Origin: Bacteroidota bacterium
Lineage (GTDB): Bacteria; Bacteroidota; Bacteroidia; Bacteroidales; FEN-979
Assembly (NCBI GenBank): GCA_026391775.1
Contig: JAPLDK010000072.1
Span: 1 to 34,164 of the forward strand
Direction: 5' to 3'
DNA: 34,164 nucleotides
Part shown: positions 20,211 to 29,213 of the stretch, piece by piece
How positions within the stretch are numbered: position 1 is the stretch's first letter
How the letters are laid out: each line of letters opens with the position of its first letter
Program-made: the position numbers and the translations under genes
The notes under the pieces: generated by a model
Database searches by the model: none
Told to the model about the DNA's origin: nothing
What the model saw: the letters and a program-made list of their open reading frames with translations, nothing else

Positions 20211-22274
20211 ATGAATTTTGCAGGAGAACATTTAATATACCGAACACTCGGGAGCTCGTTTGTCTGGATAAGTTTTGTAACCTCCCTGATTTCCACCGCA
20301 TTGTTTCTATTCCATTTTTCACGGAAAGAAAATCCGCTTAAATTGATCCGGGGTATTGCAAGGAGTTTTTACATTTTACATGTAGCTTCTCTTCTTGCAG
20401 TGATCATTGTCCTATACATCCTGATATTCAACCATTATTTTGAATATACATATGTATGGCAATATTCCTCCGGGACCCTGCCTGTCAAGTACATTATTTC
20501 ATGTTTTTGGGCAGGGCAGGAGGGCAGTTTCCTTGTTTGGGGCATATGCCAGGCTATACTTGGATTGTTCCTGATACGAAAGGCCGGGGATTGGGAATCA
20601 CCCGTTATGGGCATTGTCTCGCTATCCCAGGTCTTTGTAACCTCAATGCTGCTTGGTATCACCGTATTCGGTTACAAGATCGGCAGCAGTCCTTTCATCC
20701 TTTTGCGAGAGACTTATACCGGGCAGCCTGGGACGATCTTCGAGCATCCCGATTATCTTCAGTTTGTGAACGACGGCAACGGCCTTAATCCCCTGCTTGA
20801 AAATATATGGATGACCATCCATCCCCCCATTCTTTTTATCGGTTATGCCCTTGCGCTTATTCCTTTCGCTTATGCTATAGCTGCCTTTATGAAAAAGGAT
20901 CTTTCGGGCTGGATACGGCCGGCTCTACCCTGGGTACTGCTTTCCCTTTTCTTTCTTGGTGCCGGGATATTGCTTGGGGGTGCTTGGGCCTATGTTTCTT
21001 TAACATTCGGGGGGTTCTGGGCCTGGGATCCGGTTGAAAATTCTTCCCTGGTACCCTGGCTGACCCTGGTTGCCACCCTGCATTTCATGATCATTTCAAA
21101 ACGGCAGCATTTTGGCTTGCTTTCAGCTTTCATTTTCAGCCTGCTTTCGTACATTCTTGTACTGTACGCGACTTTCCTGACCCGAAGCGGCGTGCTTTCG
21201 GAAACCTCTGCGCATTCATTCGGTGACAATGGTCTTACAACGCAGCTTTTAGTTTACCTGCTGGTTTTTGTTGCCCTGATGCTTGTATTCATTGTGTTGA
21301 ACGTTAGAAAAATAACAGATAGTAGCAAGGACGAGATGCTTTCAAGGGAATTTTGGATGTTCATTGGTTCTCTCATTATTGCACTGGCAGCATTCCAGGT
21401 CATTTTTACAACCTCAATACCGGTATTTAACAAAGTGTTCGGGACTCATGTGGCGCCCCCCACCGACAATGTTGGATTCTATAACCGCTGGCAATTGCCA
21501 TATGCTCTGCTGGTTGCTGCCTTTATCGGCATTAGCCAGTTCCTTAATTATTCCTCGAACCATTGGAAAAAGACACTTAAAAAACTTTCTTTACCTGCAG
21601 TACTTGCCTTGCTGGCAACTCTCCCGTTCGTGATCTCAGGAATAGTCATCCAATATGCTTTCATTTTATTCCTTTTCTTCATATTGTTTGGATTTTTTTC
21701 TACCCTGGCAAACATATTATTCCGCACATCCGTTCCCCGCAATACAGGAGGAGCCCTTACACATCTTGGCTTTCTCCTGTTCCTGCTCGGGACCCTGATA
21801 ACGTTCTCCAATTCCAGGGTCATTTCAACCAACACATCCAGGTATGACCTTGGCGATATTAAAAATAATGCCGAGAATCTGATGCTGGTTAAAAGCGATA
21901 CTCTGTACATGGCTGGTTTTTATATCACTTACGTGAATAAAACCAGGCTTGAGAACACTACCTCTTACCGTGTTGATTTTCTCCGGATGAAGGATGGGAA
22001 AATGACCATGCAATTCAGCCTGTACCCTTCTGTGAATGTACATCCGAGGATGGGAGCAGTATACAATCCGGCGACAAGGCATTACCCGCTTATGGATTAT
22101 TACACCTATATCGCGCAGGTAGGTGAGAGCCCAGATTACATTGTCATTAAAGCTATAATGAATCCATTTATCAATGTTCTTTGGGCAGGTGCCCTGCTGA
22201 TGGTGTTCGGACTGGGGTATGCAACTGTGAGGAGGATCCGCCTGCGGAGAGTTTCATCCCGGCAGGCTCAGTGA
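20211..22274 (+). CDS. ccmF: Cytochrome c maturation protein CcmF (haem lyase)
   Basis: CcmF attaches haem to apocytochrome c on the outer face of the inner membrane in the system I (Ccm) pathway. The start at ATG 20211 (MNFAGEHLIYRTLG) gives 687 residues, normal for CcmF, with many membrane segments. Visible are FWAGQEGSFLVWG (99-111), NPLLENIWMTIHPPILFIGY (193-212), and the haem-handling WWD domain GGFWAWDPVENSSLVPWL (267-284) with nearby histidines H204 and H291. A periplasmic beta-rich segment precedes the last helix, as in CcmF. No other ccm genes flank it. The last 7 bases overlap the end of the convergent pcm gene. Confidence 0.92.
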   Translation: MNFAGEHLIYRTLGSSFVWISFVTSLISTALFLFHFSRKENPLKLIRGIARSFYILHVASLLAVIIVLYILIFNHYFEYTYVWQYSSGTLPVKYIISCFWAGQEGSFLVWGICQAILGLFLIRKAGDWESPVMGIVSLSQVFVTSMLLGITVFGYKIGSSPFILLRETYTGQPGTIFEHPDYLQFVNDGNGLNPLLENIWMTIHPPILFIGYALALIPFAYAIAAFMKKDLSGWIRPALPWVLLSLFFLGAGILLGGAWAYVSLTFGGFWAWDPVENSSLVPWLTLVATLHFMIISKRQHFGLLSAFIFSLLSYILVLYATFLTRSGVLSETSAHSFGDNGLTTQLLVYLLVFVALMLVFIVLNVRKITDSSKDEMLSREFWMFIGSLIIALAAFQVIFTTSIPVFNKVFGTHVAPPTDNVGFYNRWQLPYALLVAAFIGISQFLNYSSNHWKKTLKKLSLPAVLALLATLPFVISGIVIQYAFILFLFFILFGFFSTLANILFRTSVPRNTGGALTHLGFLLFLLGTLITFSNSRVISTNTSRYDLGDIKNNAENLMLVKSDTLYMAGFYITYVNKTRLENTTSYRVDFLRMKDGKMTMQFSLYPSVNVHPRMGAVYNPATRHYPLMDYYTYIAQVGESPDYIVIKAIMNPFINVLWAGALLMVFGLGYATVRRIRLRRVSSRQAQ

Positions 22275-22933
22275 TCCTTTGCTCTGTCTTCCAGCATAGG
22301 CACAAACCTGAAATGCCCGTGCTCCTCTTTGCGGATCTCTGTTTCGGAGATTTTATGGATCGTGGTCATTATCTGAATATCCTCTCCAACAGGCATAACG
22401 AGAATACCTCCTGGTTTTAGCTGGTTGATGAGGGGGTCCGGAATATAAGGTGCAGCAGCGGTTACAAGCACCTTGTCGAAAGGGGCGAATGAAGGCAGCC
22501 CCTTATAACCATCCCCGTAAAACAGTTTTATCCTCTGGTATCCCATCTCGGCGAGAAGGTTCCTTGTCCTGTCATACAGGGTTTTCTGGCGTTCAATACT
22601 GAAAACTTTGGCTCCGAGCTCTGCCAGGATGCAGGCCTGGTAACCGCTGCCTGTTCCTATCTCCAGTACTTTTTCACCTTTTTTAATCTTTAATAATAAT
22701 GTCTGAAATGCGACGGTGTATGGCTGTGAAATAGTTTGACCGGCTCCTATTGGGAAAGGCTGGTCCTCGTAAGCGTACTCAAGAAAGGATGAATCGAAGA
22801 AGAAATGCCTTGGAACTTTCTCCATCGCTGCGAGAATGGCCGGATCTGAAATTCCTTTCTTCTGGATCGATCTGATCAGCTGATTTCTAAGTCCCTGATG
22901 ACGGTAAGTATCTTGTCTTTTAGAGGGTTTCAT
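22268..22933 (-). CDS. pcm: Protein-L-isoaspartate O-methyltransferase
   Basis: Pcm repairs age-damaged proteins by methylating L-isoaspartyl residues with S-adenosylmethionine. The 221-residue product has the family's N-terminal PRHFFFDSSFLEYAYEDQPF, the substrate motif GAGQTISQPYTVA (63-75), the SAM-binding loop VLEIGTGSGYQA (89-100) and the late motif LKPGGILVMPVG. The length is normal. The stop lies inside the last codons of convergent ccmF. Its upstream gap (22934-23014) is shared with the divergent oxidoreductase; the sequence read on the minus strand at 22960-22967 is one mismatch from TAnnTTTG. Confidence 0.95.
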   Translation of the reverse strand: MKPSKRQDTYRHQGLRNQLIRSIQKKGISDPAILAAMEKVPRHFFFDSSFLEYAYEDQPFPIGAGQTISQPYTVAFQTLLLKIKKGEKVLEIGTGSGYQACILAELGAKVFSIERQKTLYDRTRNLLAEMGYQRIKLFYGDGYKGLPSFAPFDKVLVTAAAPYIPDPLINQLKPGGILVMPVGEDIQIMTTIHKISETEIRKEEHGHFRFVPMLEDRAKDH

Positions 22934-22990
22934 GGTTTATGTGCCCGGGAAATTTTTCACGAAAATAGTGATTTCAAAATCTTAAAAGAC

Positions 22991-22998
22991 TAACTTTG
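22991..22998 (+). promoter_or_regulatory. Promoter -7 element for Gfo/Idh oxidoreductase unit
   Basis: TAACTTTG is an exact TAnnTTTG match ending 16 bases before the ATG at 23015. It would drive the oxidoreductase, lipoprotein and sugar-transferase genes. No -33 TTTG is seen at the usual spacing. Confidence 0.6.
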
Positions 22999-23014
22999 CA
23001 AAAAAATACCCGAT

Positions 23015-24001
23015 ATGCTGAAAATCGGAGTTCTGGGAGCTGGCCACCTGGGCAAAATCCATCTTAAGTGCATTAAAGAAATTCCTGAATTCAACCTATG
23101 TGGTTTCTTTGATCCGGACACGGGCATAGCGGAGCGAGTGGAACAGGAATACAGTGTAAAAAAATTCTCTTCTCTCGACGACCTGGTTGATGCAGTTGAT
23201 GTTGTGGATATTGTGACTCCTACGATATCTCATTTTGATTGTGCTTCGAAATCCCTATTAAAAAGCCGGCATGTATTTATTGAGAAACCGGTTGTGACAA
23301 CATTGGAACAGGCCAGGGAACTCATCAAGATCGCATCAGAAGCAAAGGTTAAAGTGCAGGTTGGGCATGTTGAAAGGTTCAATCCCGCATTTCTGGCCGC
23401 AGAACCATACTTCTCAGGTCCTATGTTCATTGAAGGTCACCGCCTTTCTCAGTTCAATCCCCGGGGGACTGATGTCCCTGTGATCCTTGACCTGATGATC
23501 CATGACATTGATATAATCCTTTCCGTTGTAAAAAGCGGAATCCGGAATATCAGTGCCTCTGGAGTTGCAGTGGTCAGCGATACCCCGGATATTGCCAATG
23601 CCCGGATCGAGTTTGAGAACGGCTGTGTGGCTAACCTTACAGCAAGCAGGATCTCTGTAAAGAACATGCGCAAATCAAGGTTCTTTCAAAGGGATGCCTA
23701 TATCTCCGTTGATTTTCTCAAGAAGGAACTGGAAGTGATACGAATTGAAGAACCGGGAAAACCCAGTTCTGGATTTGGAATGCCTCTCGACCTTGGTCCG
23801 GGTAAAGGTATCAGGCAGATCTCATTCATAAAGCCGGAAGTTAAAGCTAACAATGCAATAAAGACTGAGCTGGAAAGCTTCTATTCTGCCATCAAGAACA
23901 ATACCGTTCCGCCTGTCACAATTGAAGATGGTTATCATGCACTGGAAGTGGCTTATATGATCATCGATGAAATAAACCATTCAGTAAAGCGGCTCGTTTG
24001 A
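23015..24001 (+). CDS. Gfo/Idh/MocA family oxidoreductase
   Basis: The family uses NAD(P) to oxidise or reduce sugars and related polyols. The 328-residue product has a Rossmann fold with GVLGAGHLGKIH (5-16), the catalytic lysine in FIEKPV (K91), VGHVERFNPA (116-125) and the active-site DLMIHDID (159-166, H163). A C-terminal beta-sheet domain follows. The substrate cannot be read from sequence. It is the first of three plus-strand genes, the third being an initiating sugar-phosphate transferase; a role in making a sugar nucleotide for a surface glycan is possible. The family assignment is firm, the role inferred. Confidence 0.88.
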   Translation: MLKIGVLGAGHLGKIHLKCIKEIPEFNLCGFFDPDTGIAERVEQEYSVKKFSSLDDLVDAVDVVDIVTPTISHFDCASKSLLKSRHVFIEKPVVTTLEQARELIKIASEAKVKVQVGHVERFNPAFLAAEPYFSGPMFIEGHRLSQFNPRGTDVPVILDLMIHDIDIILSVVKSGIRNISASGVAVVSDTPDIANARIEFENGCVANLTASRISVKNMRKSRFFQRDAYISVDFLKKELEVIRIEEPGKPSSGFGMPLDLGPGKGIRQISFIKPEVKANNAIKTELESFYSAIKNNTVPPVTIEDGYHALEVAYMIIDEINHSVKRLV

Positions 24002-24078
24002 TGGAGCTATTGACAATATTCATGCGGAAAAGGCGTTTTGAAATCAGAGTTTTTTTGTTGTTCATTCCGGTTACCAGG

Positions 24079-24942
24079 ATGGTTCGAAGTTTATGCTTGT
24101 TTTTTCTGGGTATAGTTTTCCTGGCCTCTTGTGAGAAGTTCAAGGGGGATCAGGAGGTTCCGGCATATCTGAGCATTGATTCCATCTACATTTACACCGA
24201 TTATGCCATTCAGGGTTCTGCTTCTCAGAATATTTCCGACTCCTGGGTTTATGTTGACGGTCAGCTGATCGGGGCTTTTCAGATGCCTGCCAAATTTCCA
24301 GTTCTGCAAAAAGGCACCCATAAGGTAACGATCATGGCGGGTATCAAGAAAAACGGGATCTCCAGTACAAGGGCAACCTATGATTTTTACTCTTCCATCA
24401 ATTTCAATGTCAAGTTTGGGATCGACAGTGTGACCCAACTGAAAACCCTGAAAACCACTTACGCTTCCAATACGAATTTTATATGGAAGGAGGATTTTGA
24501 AGGGACTTCTATCAAACTTGACACCACCAACAGAAGTACGGTTCCCGTCAATGTTACCCCTGAAGGTTCACCTCTTTCAATTGAAGGCCTGCATTCAGCC
24601 ATCATGATAACCGATACGGCCAATGATTTTGCAGAGGCACAATCACATGATGAATTCCTGATCCCCTATGCACCGGTTTACCTTGAGCTGAATTATAACA
24701 TCAACACTATTCTTACGGTAGGTGTAATACTTACCGGACCTTATGCGTTTATACAGACTCCTGTTGTAAACCTGAATGTGACCAATAACAAATCCAGGAA
24801 GATCTACATTGAACTGACGCCCGCTCTTAATTCAACGTCAGGGATTGATCATTTCAGAGTGTATTTTGGAGCGTTCAAGGATGCGAACCTTAAAAACGGC
24901 ATCATCATTCTGGATAATATTAAAGTTGTTTCTACTAAATAA
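24079..24942 (+). CDS. Unknown lipoprotein, beta-rich
   Basis: I choose the ATG at 24079 because it gives a proper lipoprotein signal: MVRSLCLFFLGIVFLASC, with the lipidated Cys at residue 18. The frame is open back to an ATG at 24001 that overlaps the oxidoreductase stop, but that start would leave a long non-signal N-terminus. The mature protein (287-residue precursor) is Ser/Thr/Asn-rich and appears all-beta: an N-terminal half with repeated hydroxylated strands, and a C-terminal half from KEDFEG (about 136) that resembles a jelly-roll, carbohydrate-binding-like sandwich. I do not recognise the family. The sugar-transferase gene starts 7 bases after its stop, so the genes are co-transcribed. 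Confidence 0.72.
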   Translation: MVRSLCLFFLGIVFLASCEKFKGDQEVPAYLSIDSIYIYTDYAIQGSASQNISDSWVYVDGQLIGAFQMPAKFPVLQKGTHKVTIMAGIKKNGISSTRATYDFYSSINFNVKFGIDSVTQLKTLKTTYASNTNFIWKEDFEGTSIKLDTTNRSTVPVNVTPEGSPLSIEGLHSAIMITDTANDFAEAQSHDEFLIPYAPVYLELNYNINTILTVGVILTGPYAFIQTPVVNLNVTNNKSRKIYIELTPALNSTSGIDHFRVYFGAFKDANLKNGIIILDNIKVVSTK

Positions 24943-24949
24943 TACCACG

Positions 24950-26365
24950 ATGAATAAACGGGCTCAGGTAATAAAATATGTCGTGGCCGATTTTCTGGCC
25001 GCCATCCTTGCCTGGACATTGTTTTTCATTTACCGGAAATACAGGGTCGACCAGGCTGTTATGGACCATTTTCGTGTGGTCCTTGACGATCCGAAATTGT
25101 ATTACGGTGTTGTTGTTATAGGACTTTTCTGGCTGGCGCTTTACACCCTGATCGGGACATACAGGCAAATATACCGGAAAGCCCGCTTGAGGGAATTTGC
25201 TCAAACCTTCCTCATCAGCCTGTTAGGGGTAACCATTATCTTCTTTGCCCTCATACTTGATGATATGATCATTACACAGAGAACCTATATTGAGTTTTTC
25301 TTTGTGCTTTTCCTGCTGCATCTTTTCTTTACAGCCATTTTCAGGTTTATACTTACTTCCAGGACAGCCTACAAGATCCACAATAAAATGATAGGGTTCA
25401 ACACCATCATAGTAGGCAGTAACGGAAATGCTCTTTCTATCTATAAAGAGATAGAAAACCAGGAAAAATCATCGGGGAATAAATTTGTTGGTTTTGTAAA
25501 CGTAGAGGGTTATACAAATTACAAGCTTGCTGAATTCCTGCCTCATATCGGCGAAACCAAAGACCTGAATACACTGGTCAAGCAGTACAATATCGAGGAG
25601 GTGATCATTGCAATAGAGCATTCCGAGAATCACACGATAGAGAATATTATTACCCAGCTGGAAGACACTGATGTGGTTATTAAAATAATACCTGCGATGC
25701 AGGATATCCTTATGGGCTCGGTCAAAACAACCTCGATCTTTCATGCCCCTCTGATCCAGATCTATCCGGATCTTATGCCCGACTGGCAGATGTCGCTGAA
25801 ACGCATATTCGACATTGCGTTCTCCCTGATCGCACTGATTTTGCTGTTACCTGTAATCATTATCACAGGTTTCATCATTAAACTTACAACATCAGGCCCT
25901 GTCTTTTTCAAACAGGAGAGGATAGGGTTAAGGAGCAAACCATTTATCATGTACAAGTTCAGGACCATGATACAAGATGCCGAGAAAAACGGACCTCAGC
26001 TCTCTTCCAAGGATGATCCAAGGATAACCCGTGTTGGCAAAGTGTTACGGCAGTTCCGCATTGATGAGATCCCACAGTTTTACACCGTGTTCAAAGGTGA
26101 AATGAGTATAGTAGGCCCGCGTCCTGAACGGCAGTATTACATTAACCTCGTCACCCAGAGAGCCCCTCATTACAAGCTTCTTCACAAGGTAAAACCCGGT
26201 ATTACCTCTTGGGGCCAGGTTAAATATGGTTATGCTGAAAACCTTGAGCAGATGATAGAACGCCTTAAATTCGATCTGCTTTACATTGAAAATATGTCAC
26301 TGGCCATGGATTTCAAGATCCTGATTTATACCATCCTGATCATTATCCAGGGACGTGGTAAATAA
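24950..26365 (+). CDS. Polyprenyl-phosphate sugar-1-phosphate transferase (initiating glycosyltransferase)
   Basis: Such enzymes move a sugar-1-phosphate from a nucleotide sugar to undecaprenyl phosphate, the first step of exopolysaccharide, O-antigen or protein-glycan synthesis at the inner membrane. The start is ATG 24950 (MNKRAQVIKYVVADFLA); the frame is open to 24845 but that overlaps the lipoprotein gene. The 471-residue product has four N-terminal membrane helices (about 10-28, 52-70, 84-104, 113-133), a nucleotide-fold domain (NTIIVGSNGNALSIYKE, 151-167), a fifth helix (about 285-310) and the transferase domain with FKQERIGLRSKPFIMYKFRT (320-339), FRIDEIPQF (D372-E373 dyad) and MSIVGPRPER. 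The 3' end overlaps the sirtuin gene by 69 bases. Confidence 0.9.
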   Translation: MNKRAQVIKYVVADFLAAILAWTLFFIYRKYRVDQAVMDHFRVVLDDPKLYYGVVVIGLFWLALYTLIGTYRQIYRKARLREFAQTFLISLLGVTIIFFALILDDMIITQRTYIEFFFVLFLLHLFFTAIFRFILTSRTAYKIHNKMIGFNTIIVGSNGNALSIYKEIENQEKSSGNKFVGFVNVEGYTNYKLAEFLPHIGETKDLNTLVKQYNIEEVIIAIEHSENHTIENIITQLEDTDVVIKIIPAMQDILMGSVKTTSIFHAPLIQIYPDLMPDWQMSLKRIFDIAFSLIALILLLPVIIITGFIIKLTTSGPVFFKQERIGLRSKPFIMYKFRTMIQDAEKNGPQLSSKDDPRITRVGKVLRQFRIDEIPQFYTVFKGEMSIVGPRPERQYYINLVTQRAPHYKLLHKVKPGITSWGQVKYGYAENLEQMIERLKFDLLYIENMSLAMDFKILIYTILIIIQGRGK

Positions 26366-27094
26366 TTCAATTGCCAGTTTTTCCATTATTCCCCCGGCTT
26401 TTCCCTGTATAAAAATATCAGCAATGCTTCCTGTGTAGTTTGATTGCTCGGTATTGATCTCGATGATTTTGCTGCCGGCCGATTTTGCCATAAATGGGAT
26501 CTGGTTCGCCGGCATCACTTCGCCGGTAGTCCCAATGATAATTAGCACATCGGAGAGGCTTGCCGCCTCATAGGAAGCTCCAAGTGCTGTTTGAGGGATG
26601 CTTTCACCGAAAAAAACAAAATCAGGTTTCAGCAAGCCCCCGCATTCCCTGCAGGTTGGAGGCAAATGAGCAAGGCTGATGTCCTTAGCAGGATAAACCC
26701 GGTGACAGCCCAGACAGATAATCCTTTTCGAATTGCCATGGAATTCATACACTTCTTTTGAACCGGCTTCCTGATGGAGGTTGTCGATATTCTGGGTTAT
26801 GATACGGCCAAGCAATGCGCGCTGTTCCATTTCGGCCAGGACCAGATGGGCCTTGTTTGGTTTTGCCTCCTCGAAGAAATCATAGAATATTTCTTTGATA
26901 ATGGTCCAGGCTTCTTGCGGGTGCTGCATGAACCAGGAGATTTCGAGGGACCTTGGGTCGTATTTGCTCCATAAGCCATCGTTTCCCCTGAAGGGAGGAA
27001 TACCGCTTTCGACCGATATCCCTGCCCCTGTAAATGCTGTTGTGAACCGCGATTTTAACAGAAGGTCCGCGGCTTTTTTTATCTTATCTTCCAT
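26297..27094 (-). CDS. Sir2-family NAD-dependent protein deacylase
   Basis: Sirtuins remove acyl groups from lysines, consuming NAD. The ATG at 27094 (MEDKIKKAADLLLKSR) gives 265 residues; a TTG at 27112 would overlap the peptidase gene. Motifs are TGAGISVESGIPPFRG (22-37), TQNIDNLHQEAG (100-111), catalytic H119 in EFHG, the zinc site C127/C130 and C148/C151, and IIIGTTGEVMPA (185-196). The Tyr-x-x-Arg pair of desuccinylating sirtuins reads Y71-D-F-F74, so the Arg is missing, which argues for acetyl or another neutral acyl group. The last 20 or so residues are encoded antisense to the sugar-transferase gene. It lies 5 bases after the S9 peptidase stop. Confidence 0.9.
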   Translation of the reverse strand: MEDKIKKAADLLLKSRFTTAFTGAGISVESGIPPFRGNDGLWSKYDPRSLEISWFMQHPQEAWTIIKEIFYDFFEEAKPNKAHLVLAEMEQRALLGRIITQNIDNLHQEAGSKEVYEFHGNSKRIICLGCHRVYPAKDISLAHLPPTCRECGGLLKPDFVFFGESIPQTALGASYEAASLSDVLIIIGTTGEVMPANQIPFMAKSAGSKIIEINTEQSNYTGSIADIFIQGKAGGIMEKLAIELFTTSLDNDQDGINQDLEIHGQ

Positions 27095-27099
27095 CCGGA

Positions 27100-29193
27100 T
27101 TATTTTAGCCAACGATCAAGCCAGTTAAAGAAAGTTCGTTGCCAGAGTATACCGTTCTGCGGTTTAAGCACCCAATGGTTTTCGTTCGGGAAAAAGAGGA
27201 ATTCCGCAGGAATGCCCCTGAGAATAGCTGCATCGAATGCCTGCATACCCTGGGTATATGAGATCCTGAAATCAAGGCCCCCGTGGATCACAAGAATAGG
27301 AGCATCCCAGTTCTGGATGAATTTATGGGGGGAGGAAGCATAAGAACGCTGTGCAATCTTATTGCTCTTATCCCAGAATGGCCCGCCAAGGTCCCAGTTT
27401 ACGAACCACATTTCTTCTGTTTCCAGATATTGTGATTCGAGATTGAACATTCCGTCATGGGCAATAAAGGCTTTAAATCTCTTGTTATGGTTGCCGGCAA
27501 GCCAATAAACCGAGAATCCTCCATAGCTGGCTCCTACGCAACCGAGTTTGTCTTTGTTGACATATTTCTCCTTGCAGAGCTCATCGATCGCACTGAGGTA
27601 GTCCTTCATGTTCTGCCCGCCGTAATCACCGCTGATCTGTTCGTTCCATTCTTTCCCAAAGCCGGGCAGGCCACGGCGATTGGGGGCCACGATGATGTAC
27701 CCGCTGGCTGCCATCATCTGGAAGTTCCAGCGGTATGACCAGAATTGGCTTACCGTGCTTTGCGGCCCGCCTTCACAATACAAAAGTGTGGGATAGACTT
27801 TGGTCGAATCAAAATGAGGAGGGTAAATGACCCAGGTATGCATCATTTTATTATCGCTTGCCTTGATCCAGCGTTGTGTGACCTTCCCTAGCAGAAGCTG
27901 GTCGAGTATATCTTTGTTTTCAAAGCTCAGCTGGGTGTCTTTTCCGCTGGCTGCATCCACCGAAAATATCTCGGCAGGGGAGGACATAGAGACCCTGGTT
28001 GCGATCAGCTTATCGCCTGCAGGGATGATGCCTGTGTAATTATGAATGCCTTTGGTAATCCTGTGGATCTTCCCATCGGCAAGCGTCAGTTGGTAAAGCT
28101 CGTCGGTGGCATGAAAATCACTAATGAAAAAGATCGACTTACTGTTGTCGCTCCATGCAAGTCCTTCGGAACTCTGGTCAAAGTCCTTTGAATAATCTGT
28201 CTTTGCCTTGCTGTTGAAATCATAAACGAACAGCCGGTTCTTATCCGATTCATAACCGTCCCTCTCCATGCTCTGCCAGGCCAGTTTCGTCCCGTCGGGT
28301 GAATATACGGGAGCAACATCATATCCCATCATACCTTCGGTAAGGTTGGTTGTTGATCCGTTATCAAGCTGGTACAGGTAAATGTCAGAGTTTGTCGACA
28401 GGGTATAGGCCAGGCCTTTTTTCTTGCGGCACGTATAAGCGATGGTTTTACTATCGGGGCTCCAGGTGATCTGTTCCATTCCGCCGAAAGGCTGAAGCGG
28501 GCATTCATAAGGCTCTCCTTTCAGAATGTCCACACCGTTTTTGATCATCTCTTTTGTATAATCAGTTACAAAAACATGGCTGCATGATTCAACCCATGTA
28601 TCCCAATGCCTGTACATGAAATCATTATAGATCTTACCCGTAGCCTTCGGAAGGTCCTTGTAAAGGTCCTGCAATGGCTTATCGGCGGCGACATCCGCAG
28701 TATACAGAAGTTTCTTTTCGTCAGGTGAGAAGCGGTACCCGCTGATCCCGTCGGGAATATCGGTCATCTGCAACCTGTCGCTGCCATCGGGGTTCATTTC
28801 CCAAAGCTGCATTGTACCGCTTTCGGAACTCAGGAAGCGTATCTTTTTCCCATCGGCCGACCATTCGGCCTGGTTTTCGCCAAAGGCAGTATGTGTGACC
28901 TGGCGGTTATTCTTTCCATCAATATCAATCAGGAAAAGTTCCCGGTTGCCTTTGTTCTGCTCAACATTGTAGTAGCTGACCCCGTAAAGAATCTGCTTTT
29001 TGTCGGGGGAAACCGCAGGTTCCGAAACTCTCCCGAAAGCCCAGAGAACTTCAGGAGTCATGAGGTCGCTTTGTACTTTAATGGCATTTTTTGTGATAAG
29101 CGGAGCTTTTTCTTCGGCTGCTTGTTTTTCCCTTTTGCAGGACCATACGGCAAAGGTTGCCAGGATGAGCAGTAAAATTGCTGATTTTTTCAT
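27100..29193 (-). CDS. S9 family prolyl-oligopeptidase-type peptidase, exported
   Basis: S9 peptidases (DPP4/DPP5/acylaminoacyl group) cut short peptides, often after proline or near the N-terminus. The 697-residue product starts with a hydrophobic signal followed by Cys19 (TFAVWSC), so a lipoprotein is likely although Trp in the lipobox is unusual. Residues about 45-430 form a beta-propeller with repeated SPD-type blades (VSPDKKQILYGVSY, RFSPDEKKLLYTAD, TWSPDSKTIAYTC). The alpha/beta-hydrolase domain carries the triad S556 (GASYGGFS), D641 (HGGLDFRIS) and H673 (NENHW). It is the third gene of a minus-strand unit, 20 bases after the diacylglycerol kinase gene. Exact cleavage specificity is not readable. 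Confidence 0.93.
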   Translation of the reverse strand: MKKSAILLLILATFAVWSCKREKQAAEEKAPLITKNAIKVQSDLMTPEVLWAFGRVSEPAVSPDKKQILYGVSYYNVEQNKGNRELFLIDIDGKNNRQVTHTAFGENQAEWSADGKKIRFLSSESGTMQLWEMNPDGSDRLQMTDIPDGISGYRFSPDEKKLLYTADVAADKPLQDLYKDLPKATGKIYNDFMYRHWDTWVESCSHVFVTDYTKEMIKNGVDILKGEPYECPLQPFGGMEQITWSPDSKTIAYTCRKKKGLAYTLSTNSDIYLYQLDNGSTTNLTEGMMGYDVAPVYSPDGTKLAWQSMERDGYESDKNRLFVYDFNSKAKTDYSKDFDQSSEGLAWSDNSKSIFFISDFHATDELYQLTLADGKIHRITKGIHNYTGIIPAGDKLIATRVSMSSPAEIFSVDAASGKDTQLSFENKDILDQLLLGKVTQRWIKASDNKMMHTWVIYPPHFDSTKVYPTLLYCEGGPQSTVSQFWSYRWNFQMMAASGYIIVAPNRRGLPGFGKEWNEQISGDYGGQNMKDYLSAIDELCKEKYVNKDKLGCVGASYGGFSVYWLAGNHNKRFKAFIAHDGMFNLESQYLETEEMWFVNWDLGGPFWDKSNKIAQRSYASSPHKFIQNWDAPILVIHGGLDFRISYTQGMQAFDAAILRGIPAEFLFFPNENHWVLKPQNGILWQRTFFNWLDRWLK

Positions 29194-29213
29194 ACCTTTT
29201 TATTTAAATTTTT

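Noticed and set aside
20123..20341. 72-residue open frame across the ccmF promoter region
   Set aside because: It covers the TAnnTTTG element and runs out of frame into ccmF; no similarity or leader supports it.
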